Shown piece by piece: positions 30,507 through 38,994 of a stretch of 64,000 nucleotides of DNA; within the stretch, counting starts at the first letter, position 1, and every line of letters begins with the position of its first letter. The stretch is from Polaromonas sp. Lineage in GTDB: Bacteria > Pseudomonadota > Gammaproteobacteria > Burkholderiales > Burkholderiaceae_C. The position numbers and the translations under genes were made by a program. The notes under the pieces were generated by a model that was not told where the DNA came from, did no database searches, and was given only the letters and a program-made list of their open reading frames with translations. The stretch lies in the NCBI GenBank assembly GCA_028291985.1, contig JAQGNE010000005.1:1-64000 (forward strand), written 5' to 3'.

Positions 30507-31628
30507 TCATTCAGTCAGATTGACCACGTCGCGGCATGACAATGCCCACAGGACATGTTCCCGAACCACGTCGCTCGGGTGCCCCAGCCGCCCCTGCAGG
30601 CACTTGGTGATAATTCCAGCGTCCGCAGTGTCCAGGGCACCGGTTTGCAAGGCGTTGCCCATCGCAATAGCAATATTTCGAAGCCACCTGACGTGACCGA
30701 TACGCCGGATCGCGCTGCCTTCGGTCATGCGCAAAAAGTCGTCTTCAGTCCAGGCGAAAAGCGTGGCCAGTTGCTGCCCGGTCAGGCCAGCTCTTTCATC
30801 AAAATCCGGCAAGGCACTGCGCTGGGCAAACTTGTTCCACGGACAGACCAGCTGGCAATCGTCGCAACCGTAGATGCGGTTGCCGATTAGCGGGCGCAAC
30901 TCCAGCGGTATCGCACCCTCGTGCTCTATGGTCAGGTAGGAAATGCAGCGCCGGGCGTCCAGACGGTGGGGCGCAACAATCGCCTGCGTCGGGCACACGT
31001 CGATGCAGGCGTTGCAGCTGCCACAGTGAGCGGTGACTGGCAAGCTGGGCGGCAAGGCCAGGTCCACATAAATTTCTCCCAGAAAGAACATCGACCCCGC
31101 CTCTCGGTTCAGCAGCAAGGTATGTTTGCCGCGCCAGCCCTGGCCGCTACGGGAAGCCAGCTCAGCCTCCAGCACCGGCGCCGAATCAGTAAAGGCGCGA
31201 TGACCCAATGATTCAACCTCGGCGGCAATGCGCTCGCCCAACTGCTGCAGGCGACGGCGCATCACCTTGTGGTAGTCACGGCCGCGTGCATACACCGACA
31301 CGATGGCCTCTCCCGGACGCTGCAGACGCCGCAACTCATCGGCCTGCCAGCTTGCAGAGCTTGTGCTGACAGGCAGGTAGTCCATGCGCGCCGTGATGAC
31401 GCTTGCCGTGCCCGGCACCAGTTCGGCAGGCCGTGCCCGCTTAAGGCCGTGCGCCTGCATGTAGTGCATGCCAGCGTGGAAGCCTGCCGACAGCCAGGCC
31501 GATAATCCAGGCTCGGCCGACGAAAGATCAACACCTGCGATGCCGATTTGCGAAAATCCGAGCTCACGCGCCCACCCCTGTATCTGCTCTACAAGTTGCT
31601 GTTTGAACTGATGATTGCCAGGCTCCAC
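30507..31628 (-). CDS. queG: Epoxyqueuosine reductase
   Basis: Cobalamin-dependent last step of queuosine tRNA modification. 373 aa from a GTG at 31628; an ATG at 31658 is an alternative. Two [4Fe-4S] ligand sets are visible: CGSCNACIDVCPTQAI and CDDCQLVCPWNKFA. DUF1730-type N-terminal motifs such as GFSQIGIAGVD and a C-terminal HEAT-like segment (GRLGHPSDVVREHVLWAL) complete the family layout. Its 5' end overlaps the divergent tsaE by about 18 bp. Confidence 0.92.
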   Translation of the reverse strand: MEPGNHQFKQQLVEQIQGWARELGFSQIGIAGVDLSSAEPGLSAWLSAGFHAGMHYMQAHGLKRARPAELVPGTASVITARMDYLPVSTSSASWQADELRRLQRPGEAIVSVYARGRDYHKVMRRRLQQLGERIAAEVESLGHRAFTDSAPVLEAELASRSGQGWRGKHTLLLNREAGSMFFLGEIYVDLALPPSLPVTAHCGSCNACIDVCPTQAIVAPHRLDARRCISYLTIEHEGAIPLELRPLIGNRIYGCDDCQLVCPWNKFAQRSALPDFDERAGLTGQQLATLFAWTEDDFLRMTEGSAIRRIGHVRWLRNIAIAMGNALQTGALDTADAGIITKCLQGRLGHPSDVVREHVLWALSCRDVVNLTE

Positions 31629-32093
31629 CCGCTGATTGTAAAAACGATTGCCTGGCATACCGAGGCTGACACGGCTGCCAGCGCTCAGACGCTGGCTCAA
31701 CATCCGGCACTGGCCGATGCCATGGTCGAATTGCGTGGCGACCTGGGTGCCGGAAAAACCACCTTCGTGCGCCACCTGCTGCACGCGCTCGGTGTACAGG
31801 GCCGCATCAAGAGCCCGACGTATGCGGTGGTCGAGCCTTACAACCTACCTGATGGCGGCCTGGACATTTGGCACTTTGATTTTTACCGTTTCAACGATCC
31901 CGATGAATGGGAAGAAGCAGGCTTTCGCGACATTTTTGCCAGCCCCGGCCTCAAGCTGGTCGAATGGCCTGACAACGCCGGGCCGCACCTGCCTCAGCCT
32001 GACCTGGGGCTGTCCATTGCACTGCTGGCTGATGACTCGCGTGCTGTTACCCTGAGCGCATTCACCACCACCGGAAGCCGCCTGCTGGCATGA
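31611..32093 (+). CDS. tsaE: tRNA threonylcarbamoyladenosine biosynthesis ATPase TsaE
   Basis: 160 aa P-loop ATPase of the t6A-forming complex (TsaB-TsaD-TsaE). Walker A is in ELRGDLGAGKTTFVRHLL, followed by the signature SPTYAVVEPY and the conserved FDFYRFNDPDEWEEAGF. The ATG at 31611 lies inside the 5' end of divergent queG. Its stop overlaps the start of amiC in an ATGA, so the two are translationally coupled. Confidence 0.93.
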   Translation: MIARLHPLIVKTIAWHTEADTAASAQTLAQHPALADAMVELRGDLGAGKTTFVRHLLHALGVQGRIKSPTYAVVEPYNLPDGGLDIWHFDFYRFNDPDEWEEAGFRDIFASPGLKLVEWPDNAGPHLPQPDLGLSIALLADDSRAVTLSAFTTTGSRLLA

Positions 32094-33544
32094 AGACCCT
32101 GGCCCATCTTTTGACCGCCGCGATACCCGGCATACCAAGCGTGCCCCGCCGGCGCCATGTGCTGCAGGCTGGCAGTCTGGTGCTGCTGCTTGGCACACAG
32201 CACCTGGCCCGCGGCGCGAACATTGTTGCGGTGCGAGTCTGGCCATCTGCCGACTACACCCGCCTGACGATCGAGTCGGACGGCGAGATCAAGGCCAGGC
32301 AGTTTTTTGTGGCCGACCCACCGCGCCTGGCAGTGGACATTGAAGGCATTGACTTTATTCCGGCACTGCGTGAACTGGTGGCAAAGGTGACATCGGACGA
32401 CCCCAATATTTCAGGCATGCGGGTTGGGCAGAACGCACCCGGTGTGGTTCGGCTGGTGATAGACCTGAAGCGCCCCATGCTGCCGCAGGTGTTCACGCTG
32501 CCGCCGGTTGCGGCCTACCAGTACCGGCTGGTTTTTGATTTATACCCGGCGCAGACTGTCGACCCGCTCGAGGCATTGATAGCAGAGCGGCTGGCAGAAC
32601 GCCAGACTGCGGCCGGGGCTGCGGCGCCCGCCACGGGATCGGCTACCCCGGTCGCCGGCGACCCGCTTGGTGAACTCATGGCGCGCCAATCCGGCAGGCC
32701 TGCTGCAGGCGGCGCTTCGCCCACAAACCCGGTGAACCCCGGCGCACCAGCAGCCCCTTCCACAGCCACGGCGTCTGCCAGGACGGCGAGCCCGCCGCTG
32801 GGGCAAGCCAGAACGCAGGCCGAAAACAAGACCGACAGGCTGGTTATCGTGGCGTTGGACCCCGGCCACGGCGGCGAAGACCCGGGCGCCATCGGGCCGG
32901 GCGGTACACGCGAGAAAGACGTCGTGCTGCAGATCGCCCAGCGTCTGGCAGCGCGCATCAACCAGCAACCCAACATGCGGGCCTATCTGACCCGGGACGC
33001 GGATTTTTTTGTGCCGCTGCATATTCGCGTGCAAAAGGCGCGCAAGGTTCAGGCAGATTTGTTCGTCAGCATCCATGCCGATGCTTTTTTTACCGCGCGT
33101 CCCCAGGGCGCCAGCGTCTTTGCATTAAGCGGCAAGGGTGCATCCAGCAGCGCTGCCCGGTGGATGGCTGACAAGGAAAACTCGTCCGATTTGGTTGGTG
33201 GCATCAACGTCAAGGCCAAGGATGCACAGGTGCAGTCGGCCATGCTGGACATGAGCACCACCGCGCAGATCAATGACAGCCTGAAGCTTGGCAGCGCCAT
33301 GCTGGGCGAGATTGGCAGCGTCGGCAAGCTGCACAAGGCCAATGTCGAACAAGCCGGCTTTGCGGTGCTCAAGGCGCCCGACATTCCCAGCGTGCTGGTG
33401 GAGACCGCTTTCATCAGCAATCCGGATGAAGAAGCCAAGCTACGCAGTGACGGCTATCAGGTGCAGCTCGCCGATGCACTCATGCGGGGCATTAATCGCT
33501 ACTTTGCCAAGAACCCGCCGCTGGCGCGCAACCGCCAGCTGTAA
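32090..33544 (+). CDS. amiC: N-acetylmuramoyl-L-alanine amidase (AMIN + Amidase_3)
   Basis: 484 aa periplasmic amidase that splits peptidoglycan at the septum. A twin-arginine-like signal (SVPRRRHVLQAGSLVLLLG) leads to an AMIN domain (VAVRVWPSADYTRLTIESDG) that targets the cell wall, a long Ala/Pro linker (residues about 170-250) and a zinc amidase domain. Zinc-site elements are DPGHGGEDPGAIG, SIHADAFF and VLVETAFISNPDEE. Coupled to tsaE by a 4-bp overlap, an order common in betaproteobacteria. Confidence 0.93.
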   Translation: MKTLAHLLTAAIPGIPSVPRRRHVLQAGSLVLLLGTQHLARGANIVAVRVWPSADYTRLTIESDGEIKARQFFVADPPRLAVDIEGIDFIPALRELVAKVTSDDPNISGMRVGQNAPGVVRLVIDLKRPMLPQVFTLPPVAAYQYRLVFDLYPAQTVDPLEALIAERLAERQTAAGAAAPATGSATPVAGDPLGELMARQSGRPAAGGASPTNPVNPGAPAAPSTATASARTASPPLGQARTQAENKTDRLVIVALDPGHGGEDPGAIGPGGTREKDVVLQIAQRLAARINQQPNMRAYLTRDADFFVPLHIRVQKARKVQADLFVSIHADAFFTARPQGASVFALSGKGASSSAARWMADKENSSDLVGGINVKAKDAQVQSAMLDMSTTAQINDSLKLGSAMLGEIGSVGKLHKANVEQAGFAVLKAPDIPSVLVETAFISNPDEEAKLRSDGYQVQLADALMRGINRYFAKNPPLARNRQL

Positions 33545-33760
33545 GCCAGGTGCCATGCGCAGCTACATTTCGCGCACCAGCTAAACGCGACAGTCCCCAC
33601 AGGTGGGTCCGCCCTTCTCCTACAGTTGCCGCCATAGCGCCAGCCTACAGTAGCGCTACAGGCTGAGCGAATCAACCGCATGACCAGGCCCCACGCGGGC
33701 GTTGCGAATGCAAGGATGCCAATTTCGACGGAGCCTGAACTCTTTGAAAAGGTAATTGAT

Positions 33761-33982
33761 ATGAAATCCAAACTTTTAATGTCTGTCGCAGTCGCTTCAG
33801 TAATCGCCCTGACCACCCTGTCAGGATGCAGTACCAGTCCGACCAATGCACAGATCGGCACAGCTGGCGGAGCAGTGCTCGGCGGCGCAGCGGGTAATGC
33901 CATTTTCGGCGGAACGCTGGGAACCCTGGGTGGCGCAGCTGCCGGTGCCGTCATCGGCAACGAGGTCGGAAAAAAATACTGA
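33761..33982 (+). CDS. Small glycine-zipper lipoprotein (OsmB-like)
   Basis: 73 aa from the ATG at 33761 with AAAAGG upstream; the frame is open 27 codons further but without a start context. The lipobox is TLSGCST. The rest is a single glycine-zipper pair, TAGGAVLGGAAGNAIFGG and GGAAAGAVIGNEVGKKY, as in the osmotically induced OsmB. It has its own terminator at 34074. Upstream at 33619 and 33644 the octamer CCTACAGT occurs twice, 25 bp apart, a possible regulator site. Confidence 0.83.
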   Translation: MKSKLLMSVAVASVIALTTLSGCSTSPTNAQIGTAGGAVLGGAAGNAIFGGTLGTLGGAAAGAVIGNEVGKKY

Positions 33983-34073
33983 CGGATATCTGCTCCTGCG
34001 AAACTGGCCACGACGCCAGCCAGCAGAGTCCAGACGCCAGCCCGAAAACACCGCTGGTTTTCTTCGCCTTAAG

Positions 34074-34098
34074 AAAGCGGCCTTATCGGCCGCTTTTT
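34074..34098 (+). terminator. Rho-independent terminator after the OsmB-like gene
   Basis: AAAGCGGCC-TTATC-GGCCGCTTT with a T run on the plus strand, about 90 bp after the stop codon. It also has A residues at its left arm, so it may stop the convergent dioxygenase transcript, which ends at 34179. Confidence 0.88.
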
Positions 34099-34178
34099 CG
34101 TTGGTGATCATGATGACTTTGAAGCGGCACGCTTTTGACTTCAAAGCGGCCACAGAGCACGCAACAGATTCGCCCTGG

Positions 34179-34691
34179 TCAGACCGGATAGATCAGTGAA
34201 TTGAGGACCATCTCGCTGTCGTACACCGCCAAACGGGACTTGAACCGCAAAGCCCCTTCTTGGCGCACCAGTTCATCGATATAGCGCCCGACGTTGTAAA
34301 CCTCGCTTACGCCAGCGGGCCGGGTACGAAAAACAGCATAGTTCGCCTCAGCCGTGGTAATGCCATCTTCTGACGACAGCACCCTGGCTGCACTGACCAC
34401 ATGCCGCGTGTAATACGGCTGATGGTAGATGGTCTGGGTAATGCCGTAGACACGGTCGCGCATCATGGCGCGGCTTTCCAGCGCGATCAGTGCCAGTGGC
34501 AGACCCCGCTCGAAGTTCTCACGGGCCTGCAGCTTATAGTGCCCGTCTTCCGTGAAAAACAGGGGCCAGTCGTCGAATCGCCTGTCGTCCAGTGCTGCGG
34601 CATAAGCGGCGTAGAGCCGATCAATTTCGTGGTGAAGCGACAGCCTGGCGAGCACGGCATCCAAGTCTGTCTGGGCTGGCGTGTGTATCAC
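34179..34691 (-). CDS. Aromatic-ring-hydroxylating dioxygenase beta subunit
   Basis: 170 aa, from a GTG at 34691 whose codon overlaps the stop of the alpha subunit gene (4-bp overlap). It has the cystatin/NTF2-like fold of ring-hydroxylating beta subunits: HHEIDRLYAAYAAALDDRR, WPLFFTEDGHYKLQARENF and ARVLSSEDGITTAEANYAVF. Together with the alpha subunit it would form the alpha3beta3 terminal oxygenase. No ferredoxin or reductase gene accompanies it in this window. Confidence 0.85.
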   Translation of the reverse strand: MIHTPAQTDLDAVLARLSLHHEIDRLYAAYAAALDDRRFDDWPLFFTEDGHYKLQARENFERGLPLALIALESRAMMRDRVYGITQTIYHQPYYTRHVVSAARVLSSEDGITTAEANYAVFRTRPAGVSEVYNVGRYIDELVRQEGALRFKSRLAVYDSEMVLNSLIYPV

Positions 34692-36022
34692 AGGCCCATC
34701 ACTTTTCGCCAGTAGGCATACATGCTGCGAATCAGGGTTTCGGTCACCATATGCTCGGTCATCTCGGTGCCGGTACCGCCCAGTTCGCACAGCGTCTGGC
34801 CAGCCTTTTCAGCCTGGGCAAAACCTTCCTGACTGAACTGAATCACCTCACCGTCATCAGCACTGACGAACCCGGCCGGACCAAACAGGTTGGCCTGTCG
34901 AAGGCGCCGCCGCGTCATCTCCGGTGCGTCGTCGGCAAAACCGAAGTGGGTCCAGACAAAGTCGAACTCGCCGTTACCACGTGGAACGATATGACGCGTG
35001 CTGAGCGAGTTGACCTGCTGCTGGATGATGAGGCTGGGAAACAGCGTGATCATGGTGACCGTCGGCGTGATCGCAGTACCTGGACACGATGGATCATCAA
35101 CCTTCCACCAGGGTTCGGGCACCACATCCAGCAGCCGGTCGTCCTGCAATGCCATATCGGCCTTGAAGCTGGTGACGCCTTGTGTCACCGCTGTGTTGCT
35201 GCCGCCTTCGTTGCGCCGCGAGATCATGACCGCATGACGCCCGCGGGCGTCCATCACCATGCGGCTTTTCTGGTCTGCGCGCCAGAGCCCAAAGGTCACG
35301 AACCAGGTGTGCAGCAGGCCTGGGTGATAAGGGTCCTTGATGTTTTCCATCATCAGCTTCCAGTTACCCGGAATGCGCTGGCGGTTGTAGCCGAGCAGCG
35401 TCAGCTTGCGCGCGCCGTCCGGGCCTTTGAAAATTCGATCTATCCACGGCAGGATGTTGACACCAAGGTAGACCTCAAGCGGTTCGGTATCGGCACTGAA
35501 GGTGGCAAAAACCAGCCCGTGCAGCACTGCAACGCGCAGCTTGGTGAGGCCATGGTCCTTGAGGTCGAAGCCTTCAGGCATGCCGCCATGGGTGGCGTCG
35601 CCCTCCTTCACCCCATCCTTGAAAGGCAACCCTGCCAGGTCGCCGTTCAGCTTGTAGGTCCACTGGTGATACGGACACACAAAACTGCGCGCATTGCCAT
35701 GCTGGTTCTGGCAAAAACGTACGCCCCGATGCGCACAGCGGTTTTCGATCACGCGGATGCCGTGATCTGTTGCCCTGTCCCGGGGCGCGACACGGTCCCG
35801 TACCATGAGTACCTGACGCTCGCCGACGTGGCTCAGCCTGTAGTCGCCGATGTTGGGAATCTCCACCTCAAGCCCGACATAGCACCAATGCGCACCGTAG
35901 AAAATATTGTCGAGCTCTCGCTGGTAGAGCTGCGCGTCGGTGTAGGCCCAGAACGGCACGCGGCTCGAGCCTGCACCCGCCCAGCGGGGCAACACAGCAT
36001 CAGGAAGCGTGGACTGTGGCAT
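34688..36022 (-). CDS. Rieske aromatic-ring-hydroxylating dioxygenase alpha subunit (AndAc-like)
   Basis: 444 aa from the ATG at 36022; a TTG at 36061 extends it by 13. The Rieske [2Fe-2S] centre is seen as ENRCAHRGVRF and FVCPYHQWTY. The mononuclear iron site is seen as ENIKDPYHPGLLHTWFV, with the bridging Asp and two His. The overall sequence recalls anthranilate and salicylate-type dioxygenases such as AndAc; this is from memory, not a search. It stands alone with its beta subunit: electron-transfer partners, regulator and ring-cleavage genes are absent from the window. Confidence 0.86.
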   Translation of the reverse strand: MPQSTLPDAVLPRWAGAGSSRVPFWAYTDAQLYQRELDNIFYGAHWCYVGLEVEIPNIGDYRLSHVGERQVLMVRDRVAPRDRATDHGIRVIENRCAHRGVRFCQNQHGNARSFVCPYHQWTYKLNGDLAGLPFKDGVKEGDATHGGMPEGFDLKDHGLTKLRVAVLHGLVFATFSADTEPLEVYLGVNILPWIDRIFKGPDGARKLTLLGYNRQRIPGNWKLMMENIKDPYHPGLLHTWFVTFGLWRADQKSRMVMDARGRHAVMISRRNEGGSNTAVTQGVTSFKADMALQDDRLLDVVPEPWWKVDDPSCPGTAITPTVTMITLFPSLIIQQQVNSLSTRHIVPRGNGEFDFVWTHFGFADDAPEMTRRRLRQANLFGPAGFVSADDGEVIQFSQEGFAQAEKAGQTLCELGGTGTEMTEHMVTETLIRSMYAYWRKVMGL

Positions 36023-36108
36023 GTATGGATGTGGGCAGGTTCCCACGCCACCGCGCCGCAAAACGGCCAGGTGCAGGGAGTTGGAAAGCAGTACCCGAAA
36101 TAATACGC

Positions 36109-36774
36109 TTACTTATCAGTTGCCGCCAGTTGCTGATTGAGTGTGCGGCGCGCTTTCCACGCGCCATAAATCACCAGCAAACCCGGAATCAAAATCATGG
36201 CCCAGATGATCTTGTCCAGATTTGTCTTCACAAATGCAACGTTACCAAAGAGATAGCCCACGGTAACGATGCCACCGACCCATAGCGCGGCTCCAGCCAC
36301 GTTGTATAGCGAGAACTTGCTGCGTGTCATTTCTGAGACCCCCGCCACAAACGGCGCAAAGGTACGCAAAAACGGCATGAAACGCGCGGCAATGATGGTG
36401 ATACCGCCATAGCGCTCATAAAAAGCGTGGGCCTGATGGAACGCTTTTTTATTGAAATAGCGCGAATTCTCCCACTGAAACACGCGCGCTCCGAAGTGCC
36501 GGCCGATCATGTAATTGCACTGGTCGCCCAGTACAGCCGCCACAAACAGCAATACGACGGCCAGCGGGTAGCTCATCAGCCCCACACCGCACATTGCACC
36601 CACCACGAAAAGCAGTGAATCGCCCGGCAGGAATGGCATGATCACCACACCGGTTTCAACAAAAATAATGATGAACAACAAGGCATAGACCCACACGCCA
36701 TAGGTGGTGACGAAGGTCTCGAGGTGCTTGTCGACGTGAAGAATGAAATCGATGAGAAAGGTAACTATTTCCAT
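36109..36774 (-). CDS. DedA-family membrane protein
   Basis: 221 aa from the ATG at 36774. Typical DedA features: FVETGVVIMPFLPGDSLLFV, the membrane-embedded GRHFGARVFQWENSRYF region and the arginine-containing ARFMPFLRTFAPFVAGV. Several DedA/VTT proteins recycle undecaprenyl phosphate or flip phospholipids; whether this one does is unknown. Divergent from mutL by about 135 bp. Confidence 0.93.
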   Translation of the reverse strand: MEIVTFLIDFILHVDKHLETFVTTYGVWVYALLFIIIFVETGVVIMPFLPGDSLLFVVGAMCGVGLMSYPLAVVLLFVAAVLGDQCNYMIGRHFGARVFQWENSRYFNKKAFHQAHAFYERYGGITIIAARFMPFLRTFAPFVAGVSEMTRSKFSLYNVAGAALWVGGIVTVGYLFGNVAFVKTNLDKIIWAMILIPGLLVIYGAWKARRTLNQQLAATDK

Positions 36775-36908
36775 ACGCCTGATTTTGACAGGCCTGACAC
36801 CTGGCTGATCAACAGGGCGTGACAGCTGACCCCGGCGAGCGCTCTCGTGGCTTTTCCCGAAGGCTTGGGTTGACGGGAGCTCGCACACCGAACCCTAGAA
36901 TCGTGCGC

Positions 36909-38792
36909 ATGAGCATTCACCCCCTCCGCCGGCCGGTTCGCGAGCTTCCCGATGAGCTGATCAGCCAGATTGCCGCTGGGGAGGTGGTCGAGCGCCCTGC
37001 GTCGGTGGTGCGTGAACTGCTGGACAACGCGCTGGACGCTGGCGCCGCCCAGGTTACCGTGCGCCTGCAGGCCGGCGGCGTCCGGCTCATTCTGGTGGAG
37101 GATGATGGCATCGGGATACCGCGCGAGGAGCTGGTTCTGGCCTTGAGGCGACATGCCACCAGCAAGATTGCCTCCCTGCAGGACCTGGAATCCGTTGGCA
37201 CCATGGGTTTCAGGGGCGAAGCGCTGGCCGCCATCAACGCGATTGCCGACATGAGTCTCATCTCGGCAGTAGCGGGCGCAGAGCACGCCTGGCAACTTGA
37301 CGGCCGCACGGGCGAATTGAAACCTGCGGCACGTGGACGCGGTACCAGCGTCGAGGTGCGCGAACTCTTCTACGCAACCCCTGCACGCCGCAAATTCCTC
37401 AAGACCGATGCCACAGAACTGGCGCATTGCATCGAAGCCGTCCGTCGCCATGCGCTGGTACGGCCGGACGTCGGTTTTGCCATCTGGCACGAGGGCAAGC
37501 CGGTGGAGCAGTGGCGTGCCGCGAGCGGCAGCGATGCGCACCGCAAGCGCCTGGCCGATGTCTTGGGTAGCGAGTTTGTCGGGCAATCGGTTGAGGTCAC
37601 TTATGAAAGCAGTGCGCGACGTGCCGATGGGCTACCCGCCATTCGCGTATGGGGTCTGGCCGGTGTGCCAGATGCTGCTCGGTCGCGGGCCGACCAGCAG
37701 TTTGCCTTTGTCAACGGCCGTTATGTACGTGACAAGGTGGTGACCCATGCGGTGCGCAGCGCTTACGAGGATCTGCTGCACGGCCACCGCCAGCCCGTTT
37801 ATGTGCTGTATGCCCAGATAGATCCGACGCGGGTGGATGTCAACGTGCACCCCACCAAGATCGAGGTGCGTTTTCGAGACAGCCGCGAAGTGCATCAGGC
37901 AGTGCGCCGGGCGACCGAGAACGCACTTGCCGCTCCCCGCGCCGCCCAAGCGGCGCAAGCGGGTGCGGCAAGGCTGGTCAACGGGTTTGCAGCTGCTGGC
38001 GATACAAGCCCGGATTCATCGTCAAATACTGCTTTTGCGCAGCAGGGATGGGGGCAATCTGCTATAGATTTCGCAGCAAACCTGCGCAACCATGTGTCGG
38101 ACCTTGAGGCTTTATGGCCGGTGCGCTCGTTGCCAGCCGGCGAGCAAAACCAGCCGACACGCGACGCGGCCCAGCCAGTGCAAGCGGTCCCCCTATCCGA
38201 CCCTGGCGAATGGCCGCTGGGCCGTGCCGTTGCGCAACTGCAGGGTATCTATATCCTGGCTGAAAACCGGCAAGGCCTGGTCATTGTCGACATGCATGCC
38301 GCCCATGAAAGAATCGTTTACGAACGATTGAAGGCTCAAATCGACGCGGCCGGCATCCACAGCCAGCCACTGCTGATTCCAGCCACTTTTGCGGCAACCC
38401 CTCAGGAGGTTGCTACCGCGGAAGCAAGCACCGGGACGCTGGCGCAGCTGGGGCTGGACATTACCGCGTTCTCAACCAGGACCCTCGCCGTGCGGGCCGT
38501 TCCCACCAGCCTGGCGCAAGGCGATGCGGTTGAACTCGCGCGTACCGTGCTGGCTGAACTGGCTCAGCACGATGCCAGTACGGTTGTCGAACGCGCGCAA
38601 AACGAGTTGCTGTCCAGCATGGCCTGTCACGGCGCCGTTCGCGCCAACCGTCAACTCAGCCTTGAGGAAATGAACGCCCTGCTTCGCCAGATGGAAGCCA
38701 CCGAGCGTTCCGACCAGTGCAACCACGGCAGACCGACGTGGCGCCAGATCAGCATCCGCGAACTGGATGCGCTGTTCATGCGTGGCCGCTAG
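36909..38792 (+). CDS. mutL: DNA mismatch repair protein MutL with endonuclease motif
   Basis: 627 aa. The GHKL ATPase domain has ISQIAAGEVVERPASVVREL, LDNALDAGA and VGTMGFRGEALAAI. The C-terminal domain carries the metal-binding nuclease motif, here DMHAAHERIVYE, and the late CNHGRPTW block. This marks it as an endonuclease-type MutL, unlike E. coli MutL, which relies on MutH. The linker (residues about 345-440) is low complexity; a stretch reading SAIDFAANL may derive from a degenerate dispersed repeat. Confidence 0.95.
   Translation: MSIHPLRRPVRELPDELISQIAAGEVVERPASVVRELLDNALDAGAAQVTVRLQAGGVRLILVEDDGIGIPREELVLALRRHATSKIASLQDLESVGTMGFRGEALAAINAIADMSLISAVAGAEHAWQLDGRTGELKPAARGRGTSVEVRELFYATPARRKFLKTDATELAHCIEAVRRHALVRPDVGFAIWHEGKPVEQWRAASGSDAHRKRLADVLGSEFVGQSVEVTYESSARRADGLPAIRVWGLAGVPDAARSRADQQFAFVNGRYVRDKVVTHAVRSAYEDLLHGHRQPVYVLYAQIDPTRVDVNVHPTKIEVRFRDSREVHQAVRRATENALAAPRAAQAAQAGAARLVNGFAAAGDTSPDSSSNTAFAQQGWGQSAIDFAANLRNHVSDLEALWPVRSLPAGEQNQPTRDAAQPVQAVPLSDPGEWPLGRAVAQLQGIYILAENRQGLVIVDMHAAHERIVYERLKAQIDAAGIHSQPLLIPATFAATPQEVATAEASTGTLAQLGLDITAFSTRTLAVRAVPTSLAQGDAVELARTVLAELAQHDASTVVERAQNELLSSMACHGAVRANRQLSLEEMNALLRQMEATERSDQCNHGRPTWRQISIRELDALFMRGR
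38057..38085 (+). repeat. Possible degenerate dispersed repeat in the mutL linker
   Basis: TCTGCTATAGATTTCGCAGC resembles the inverted-arm half of the repeat, in the non-conserved linker between ATPase and C-terminal domains. No clear tail follows, so this is a weak candidate. Confidence 0.3.
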
Positions 38793-38994
38793 GAGCCTGG
38801 GCTTGCTGCGTCGAGGCAGCTAACGTAGCGCCGACCTGTTGCGCTGGCGCTACCCGTCTTTATTCGCGCGATACAAACGCGATACCTCGGCCATACCAAC
38901 GGTAAATGGGTGCGAAACGTGACTTATTCATGCTTGACGCCAAGCGGCAAGCCCTGCCGCGAACTTTTCAGGCTGAGCTTGGTCAGTCACCACT

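Noticed and set aside
34592-36103. 503-codon plus-strand frame over the dioxygenase alpha subunit
   Set aside because: High-GC shadow frame; the minus strand shows Rieske and iron-site motifs.
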